Assembly (NCBI GenBank): GCA_003524335.1 | Contig: DQHV01000349.1 | Coordinates: forward strand, 2,007-11,074 | Direction of reading: 5' to 3' | Length of the DNA: 9,068 nucleotides | DNA from: Candidatus Aminicenantota bacterium | GTDB taxonomy: Bacteria > Acidobacteriota > Aminicenantia > Aminicenantales > UBA8522 | Part shown: positions 5,337-9,068 of the stretch, piece after piece | How positions within the stretch are numbered: position 1 is the first letter of the stretch | Layout: each line of letters starts with the position of its first letter | The notes under the pieces: model-generated | Seen by the model: the letters and a program-made list of their open reading frames with translations, nothing else | Databases searched by the model: none | What the model was told of the DNA's origin: nothing | Made by a program: the position numbers and the translations under genes

Positions 5337-7721
5337 CTATTCTGGAAGCGGCAGCTTCATTTTCTCACAAATGGCAATGAACCTGGGGTTCCCGAACAAT
5401 GGTTCAAAATATCGCGCCGGTGTGGTGATATAGGTCATGAGCGGGTCGTGCATCTCGAACCCCTTCTCGACCCAATCTATGGCCTTATCGAGTTGATCCG
5501 CCACAAGGTACCTGAAGGCCATATCATGAAAACCGACGGGCTGGCTTTCAGCGTATTTCTCCAGACGCTCCACGATCTTTTCATACGCCGTGACAATCCC
5601 CGATTCGCTGTAGATCCTCTCGATGTCCTTATAAGCATCTTCCTCGAGGGGAAAGGGAAGAACATGCCGGACCGCTCGGAGGACTTTGTCGTACTGCTTC
5701 AATCTGTAGGCAGCGATCTCGATCATCTGATTGAGGTTGAAATTGTCCGGATCTTCGGCCAAGGCTTCTTCCGCGAGAGACAAGCTTGCCTGATATTTAC
5801 CAGCCTGCAACAGCGTTCCGATATTGAGTTGCTTCATCATGGGATTCAGCGGATCAAGGCTCAGCGCCAGCTCATTCTGGGCCAGCGCCTCCTCTTTCCT
5901 GTGCAGGATCAATAAGAGCTGCGCATAGAGTCCCCTCGAGAGGGCGTCGTTGGGGTTGATGGCCAGGGCCCTCAAGAACTCCTTTTCGCTCTTCTCCCAG
6001 TCCCAATCCACGAGATGCGCGATCATGGCGCTGAGATAATGAGCTTCGGCAAGATCCGGGTCCAAGGCCAGCGCCTTGTTCAGGTTCTCGATGATCTGGG
6101 GAGCGGCGATGGACGGCTGTTCGTACGCGTTTTGTTGCATCCACAGCCAGGCTTCCGCCAGACCGGCATAGAGAGGCGCCCAGTCCGGGTTTTTCGCGAC
6201 GGCGCCGGTCAGGGATTCCAGGGCTTTGGTCATCACTTCCCTTCGCCCATCAATAATGTAAGAGCGGGCCTTCAGGTATTCGTCATAGACGGCGAGGTCC
6301 GCGACCGGTATCTTCTCGATGAGCTTTTTCTCTTCAGGGGATATGACCGCCCGGAGCTCCTCGGCGATGGACTTGGCGATCCTGATCTGGATGTCGAAGA
6401 TGTCTTCCACGTTGGCGATCCTCTGTTGGAAGGAATCGCCCCAGATGTGGGTTTCCCGCTCGGCCCTGATCAGCTGGGCCCGCAGGCGGAAGGCGTTGCC
6501 GAATTTCTGCGCGCTGCCCTCCACGATGTAGTTCACGCCCAGCTCTTCGGCGATCTCGCGGACGGATTTCTTTCTGTCCCGGTATCGTTCGACCGAGGTG
6601 CGGGAGATGACCCGCAGCACCTTGATCTTCTGGAGGTTGCCCAGGATCTCCTCCATCACCCCGTTGATGAAATAGGTGTTCTCCTGGTCGGGGCTATCGT
6701 TGATGAAGGGGAGCACAGCGATGGACTTTTCGGGCTGGTCCGGTCGGGCCTTGGCTTTAATAGGTTTGAGGCCTTCAGCGACCGCTGATAGGTCCTCCCG
6801 GAACTCCTCCATCGTCCGGTAGCGGTCGACGGCCTTCTTGGTCAGGGCCTGGCCGACGACATGGCCCAGCTCGGGCGCCAGGCCCGGGCGGAGCTTGGTC
6901 AGCGGCTCAGGCTCCCGGTGGAGGATCGAGTAGATGACCGTCTGGTCGTGGTCTCCCCGGAAGGGCAGCTTCCCCGCCAGCAATTCGTAGAGCACGACCC
7001 CCAGCGACCAGATGTCCGTCCGCTGGTCGAGGCTGTCGCCCCGGGCCTGCTCCGGCGACATGTAGGCCACCGTACCCAGCGTCGTCTGGCTTTTCGTCAG
7101 CGACGAGCCGCCCCGGAGCTTGGCCAGACCGAAGTCCATGACCTTGGCCCGGCCCTTGGCCGTGACCATGATGTTGGCGCTCTTGACGTCCCGGTGGACG
7201 ATGCCTTTGGCGTGGGCCTCCCCGAGCCCCGCTGCGACCTGGTCGACCAGGCCCACCGCCTCCCCCGGCTCGAGCGGCCCCTTCCCGACCCTGTCCCGCA
7301 GCGTCTCCCCCTGCACGTACTCCATGGCGATGTAGGGGTGCTCTTCGCTCTCGCCGACCTCATAGATTGTGCAGATGTTCGGGTGCGACAGCGCCGCGGC
7401 CGCCTGGGCCTCGACAACAAAGCGTCCCTTGAGCTCGGGCGAGTCCACAAGGTGAGGCGGCAGGAACTTCAGGGCTACGGCCCTCTTGAGCTTGAGGTCC
7501 TCGGCTTTATAAACAACGCCCATCCCCCCGGCCCCGACCTCCTCCACGATGCGGTACTTGCCCGCGACGAGGGTCCCCGGCTTCAGGACGCGAAGGGGGG
7601 TTTCAAGGGTCTTGGTAAGGGCCGCGCCTTCCGGGCCAGCCCCGGCGCCCAGCGGCGCCGCGCAGCTGCCGCAGAATCTCGAGGCATCATTGTTCTCGGC
7701 GTGGCACTTCGGGCATTCCAT
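5337..7721 (-). CDS. Zinc ribbon - Ser/Thr protein kinase - TolB-like - TPR protein (kinase 2, no TM helix)
   Basis: 794 residues. Zinc ribbon Cys 3, 6, 17, 20. The kinase domain (about 56-316) is complete: VGAGGMGVVY 62-71, Lys85, Glu104, HRDVKSAN 176-183 with Asp178, DFG 196-198, SPE 222-224. It is very close to kinase 1 through this part, including an identical stretch from KVMDFG through SPEQARG. The linker (GLKPIKAKARPDQPEKS, 317-333) has no hydrophobic helix, so the protein should be wholly cytoplasmic, unlike its neighbour. A TolB-like domain follows (about 334-435: AVLPFINDSPDQENTYFING, ELGVNYIVEGSAQ), then TPR-like repeats to the end, closing with FGNPRFIAICEKMKLPLPE. The tail is far more diverged from kinase 1 than the head and is less GC-rich at DNA level. 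Predicted role: Ser/Thr phosphorylation of unknown targets under control of the tail. Start: GGGGGAG ribosome site and the zinc ribbon. Confidence 0.93.
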   Translation of the reverse strand: MECPKCHAENNDASRFCGSCAAPLGAGAGPEGAALTKTLETPLRVLKPGTLVAGKYRIVEEVGAGGMGVVYKAEDLKLKRAVALKFLPPHLVDSPELKGRFVVEAQAAAALSHPNICTIYEVGESEEHPYIAMEYVQGETLRDRVGKGPLEPGEAVGLVDQVAAGLGEAHAKGIVHRDVKSANIMVTAKGRAKVMDFGLAKLRGGSSLTKSQTTLGTVAYMSPEQARGDSLDQRTDIWSLGVVLYELLAGKLPFRGDHDQTVIYSILHREPEPLTKLRPGLAPELGHVVGQALTKKAVDRYRTMEEFREDLSAVAEGLKPIKAKARPDQPEKSIAVLPFINDSPDQENTYFINGVMEEILGNLQKIKVLRVISRTSVERYRDRKKSVREIAEELGVNYIVEGSAQKFGNAFRLRAQLIRAERETHIWGDSFQQRIANVEDIFDIQIRIAKSIAEELRAVISPEEKKLIEKIPVADLAVYDEYLKARSYIIDGRREVMTKALESLTGAVAKNPDWAPLYAGLAEAWLWMQQNAYEQPSIAAPQIIENLNKALALDPDLAEAHYLSAMIAHLVDWDWEKSEKEFLRALAINPNDALSRGLYAQLLLILHRKEEALAQNELALSLDPLNPMMKQLNIGTLLQAGKYQASLSLAEEALAEDPDNFNLNQMIEIAAYRLKQYDKVLRAVRHVLPFPLEEDAYKDIERIYSESGIVTAYEKIVERLEKYAESQPVGFHDMAFRYLVADQLDKAIDWVEKGFEMHDPLMTYITTPARYFEPLFGNPRFIAICEKMKLPLPE

Positions 7722-7748
7722 GATGGTCTCCCCCGTTCCGATGACCGG

Positions 7749-7777
7749 ATATTAACACCCCGGGAACGGCTGGTCAA
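7749..7777 (-). promoter_or_regulatory. Extended -10 promoter of kinase 2
   Basis: On the minus strand: TTGACC (7777-7772), 17-bp spacer, TAATAT (7754-7749) with TGn in front. The same hexamers and spacing are found upstream of kinase 1 while the spacer itself has several substitutions, as expected for a promoter under selection. The leader is about 21 bases with GGGGGAG before the ATG at 7721. Confidence 0.75.
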
Positions 7778-7797
7778 CCCCAATAGGCTACGTGTCG

Positions 7798-7819
7798 TTT
7801 GTGCCCAAATTGTGCCTAA
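7798..7819. promoter_or_regulatory. Tandem 11-bp repeat upstream of the kinase 2 promoter
   Basis: TTTGTGCCCAA (7798-7808) followed directly by ATTGTGCCTAA (7809-7819). The first unit is unchanged relative to the kinase 1 copy; the second has two substitutions. Distance to the promoter is the same within one base. Confidence 0.5.
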
Positions 7820-7941
7820 AATATGTCGGGAATATCAAAACATATCTAACAATATCGAACTCCATCGAAATCCGAAGGCCCTTAAAAACGGGCGGATCAC
7901 AGGGGAAATCATTTATTTTCTGCACGTTAGTCTTTTCGGCC

Positions 7942-7992
7942 GCTTCCTACACCCAGGTGAAGTCAGAGGTTCAAGTCCTCTATCGCCCGCCA
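7942..7992 (+). repeat. tRNA-Val 3' fragment, copy 2 (attR-like, degraded)
   Basis: 7959-7988 is identical to tRNA positions 2416-2445 (30 bp: the last base of the anticodon stem, the variable loop, T-arm and acceptor 3' strand). The anticodon-stem part is altered by substitutions and small indels (CACCCAGGT), the discriminator is G, and CCA is kept at 7990-7992. The bases to the left (7942-7950) match those of the other fragment, not the intact tRNA. Confidence 0.9.
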
Positions 7993-8074
7993 TTTCTATT
8001 TCCGAAACGCCTGCCGGATCGAGGTCCCGGATGATTGACTAGGGACGGCACGTTTCCCCATCTCCTCTAGCCGC

Positions 8075-8083
8075 CTATCGCCC
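8075..8083 (+). repeat. 9-bp copy of the tRNA-Val acceptor 3' strand next to the stop of the third gene
   Basis: CTATCGCCC matches tRNA positions 2437-2445, same orientation, and ends one base before the stop codon of the TPR gene (8085-8087). It parallels the 11-bp copy at the 3' end of kinase 1. Confidence 0.3.
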
Positions 8084-8084
8084 T

Positions 8085-9068
8085 CTATTCGAGCGGGATG
8101 CCTCCGGGGATATCGGTTATCCAACCAAACCACGCACGCAAGAAGAACCTGGGACGCTTCCGCGCCCTTTCTTCAAGCTCCGCAAAAGGCTCCTCGCTCG
8201 CCCGGATTCTGGCGACAAGATCCTCATGCCATGCCTGAAGAGTGCGGTTGTCCCTGGCGTCGGCGATCCGCTTCAGATTCTGGGCCTCGGCAAGAGCCCT
8301 GTCCGGTTGGCCCATTCTGAGGGCGACAATTCCCATGAAATAATGACTCGTAACTGGCCCATAGATTCCCGCTGACGGATCGGGGCGTTCCAGGATGACC
8401 TCGAACTCGCGCATGGCATCGGTCAATTTGCCCGCCGTCAGATAAGCCCACCCCATCGTGTAGTGCCCGAAGGGAATCATAATGTCCAAATGGCCGGCCA
8501 GGATGATCTTATTCATCTCCTTGAGATAGTCCTCCGCCTCTCCGGGCTTCTTCTGAGCAAGGGCATTCCACCCCATCTGGAAAGAGGCGCCGATCCGATG
8601 CTCCGGCTTCATCTTCACGCCGAGTAGAGGAGCGAGTTTTTCTCTTGATTCGGCGAACCGGCCTCCCTTGGCCAGGACTTGAGCTTGGCCTATGACGGCA
8701 TCGTAATATTGCCGATCAAGATTCAGGGCCTCCTCGAACTCCTCCATCGCCGAATCCTGCTCTCCCTGGAAATAATGCACATAGCCCATCATATGGTGCG
8801 CGGCCGCATCATCCGGGGCGATTTCGATATATCTTCGGGCGGATTCGGCTGCATTATCCAATTCATCCAAATTGAAATAATCCCTGACCAAAAAGAGGTA
8901 GCCGGCCTTGAACCCGGGATCGAGCGCAAGCCATTTCTGGTGATAGATAATCGCCTTGTGAGGGTCTATCAGAGGCCCCCCCGCCCCGGCGGCGAGAATG
9001 AACCAGGCCTCTTTCTCCTCGGGATATTTCTCGGCCAATTTCTCGAGGAGCACCAGCGCCTCTTCCAT
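8085..9068 (-). CDS. TPR-repeat protein, C-terminal part; probable third kinase-family member
   Basis: 327 codons are open to the right edge, with stop TAG at 8085-8087. The visible protein is a run of TPR-like helical pairs, for example IIYHQKWLALDPGFKAGYLF, AESARRYIEIAPDDAAAHHM, FEEALNLDRQYYDAVIG and FGHYTMGWAYLTAGKLTDAM, with the usual Ala/Gly/Tyr spacing and 'DP' or 'PDD' turns. The Met at 9068-9066 lies inside such a repeat, so the gene almost surely continues upstream. By position (same strand, after a control block and tRNA fragment) and by type it is likely the tail of another kinase-TPR protein, but no kinase residue is in the window. The C-terminus (WFGWITDIPGGIPLE) lacks the RF-x-x-x-xxKM/RM ending seen in kinases 1 and 2. 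TPR arrays bind proteins or peptides. Confidence 0.8.
   Translation of the reverse strand: MEEALVLLEKLAEKYPEEKEAWFILAAGAGGPLIDPHKAIIYHQKWLALDPGFKAGYLFLVRDYFNLDELDNAAESARRYIEIAPDDAAAHHMMGYVHYFQGEQDSAMEEFEEALNLDRQYYDAVIGQAQVLAKGGRFAESREKLAPLLGVKMKPEHRIGASFQMGWNALAQKKPGEAEDYLKEMNKIILAGHLDIMIPFGHYTMGWAYLTAGKLTDAMREFEVILERPDPSAGIYGPVTSHYFMGIVALRMGQPDRALAEAQNLKRIADARDNRTLQAWHEDLVARIRASEEPFAELEERARKRPRFFLRAWFGWITDIPGGIPLE

Larger units (their letters stand above)
5279..7991. mobile_element. Putative tRNA-Val-anchored unit 2 carrying one kinase gene
   Basis: Same organisation as the unit to its left: tRNA 3' fragment, one minus-strand kinase gene, conserved control block, tRNA 3' fragment. The right-hand tRNA fragment is more worn than the left-hand one (30 bp exact instead of 42), as expected if this unit is the older insertion and each new insertion rebuilt the intact tRNA next to itself. 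No recombinase gene is present. Confidence 0.42.
7738..7991. repeat. Conserved upstream block, copy 2 (partner 5024-5278)
   Basis: Second copy of the control block: 22-bp exact match at 7738-7759 around the kinase 2 transcription start, the tandem repeat at 7798-7819, a second 22-bp exact match at 7852-7873, and the tRNA fragment at the right end. With 7992-8084, where I see no gene or clear hairpin, it accounts for the 363 bp between kinase 2 and the next gene. Confidence 0.85.

Noticed and set aside
2518..7721. Very recent duplication of the kinase gene
   Set aside because: Heads differ by many apparently silent changes, tails are strongly diverged and one has an extra membrane helix, so the two copies are old paralogs.
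2450..7992. Insertion sequence or CRISPR array
   Set aside because: No transposase, terminal inverted repeats, or short regular repeats with spacers; the only repeats are the tRNA fragments and the control blocks.
6861..8042. Long plus-strand open frame (393 codons) opposite kinase 2
   Set aside because: It lies antisense to the conserved kinase domain in very GC-rich DNA, has no domain signature, and runs on through the control block and tRNA fragment. It is a shadow frame.

Overview
The window reads as chromosomal DNA from a GC-rich bacterium. Multi-domain Ser/Thr kinases with an N-terminal zinc ribbon, a TolB-like domain and TPRs are common in Acidobacteriota and Candidatus Aminicenantota, so I favour that part of the tree. 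This is inference from gene style; there is no marker gene here.

Layout. Left part (1-2261): a zinc-ribbon/acidic-tail protein gene (minus strand, C-terminus off the window) and an SDR oxidoreductase gene (plus strand) diverge from a compact promoter pair. A hicB-hicA toxin-antitoxin pair follows on the plus strand. Middle (2337-2506): a complete tRNA-Val(CAC) gene with its own promoter and encoded CCA, then a GC-rich hairpin. Right part (2518-9068): three genes on the minus strand in a row. The first two encode zinc ribbon - protein kinase - TolB-like - TPR proteins. The third, cut by the window edge, shows only a TPR tail.

The most unusual structure is in the right part. Each complete kinase gene is preceded, on its promoter side, by the same ~250-bp block: RBS, a strong extended -10 promoter, a tandem 11-bp repeat, a less constrained stretch, and finally a copy of the 3' half of the tRNA-Val gene. 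The first tRNA fragment matches the intact tRNA exactly over 42 bp, starting at the anticodon. From the intact tRNA rightwards the order is tRNA / kinase 1 / tRNA 3' fragment / kinase 2 / tRNA 3' fragment / third gene. This is what successive site-specific insertions at a tRNA attachment site would leave, but each unit is only ~2.7-2.8 kb, carries one sensor-kinase gene, and has no visible integrase. Tandem duplication of a once-integrated unit is the main alternative.

How the genes may work together: the two kinases share nearly the same catalytic head and promoter but have strongly diverged sensor tails. One has a transmembrane helix and the other lacks it. They look like a family of interchangeable sensors feeding similar phosphorylation output. 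No substrate or partner gene is evident in the window.
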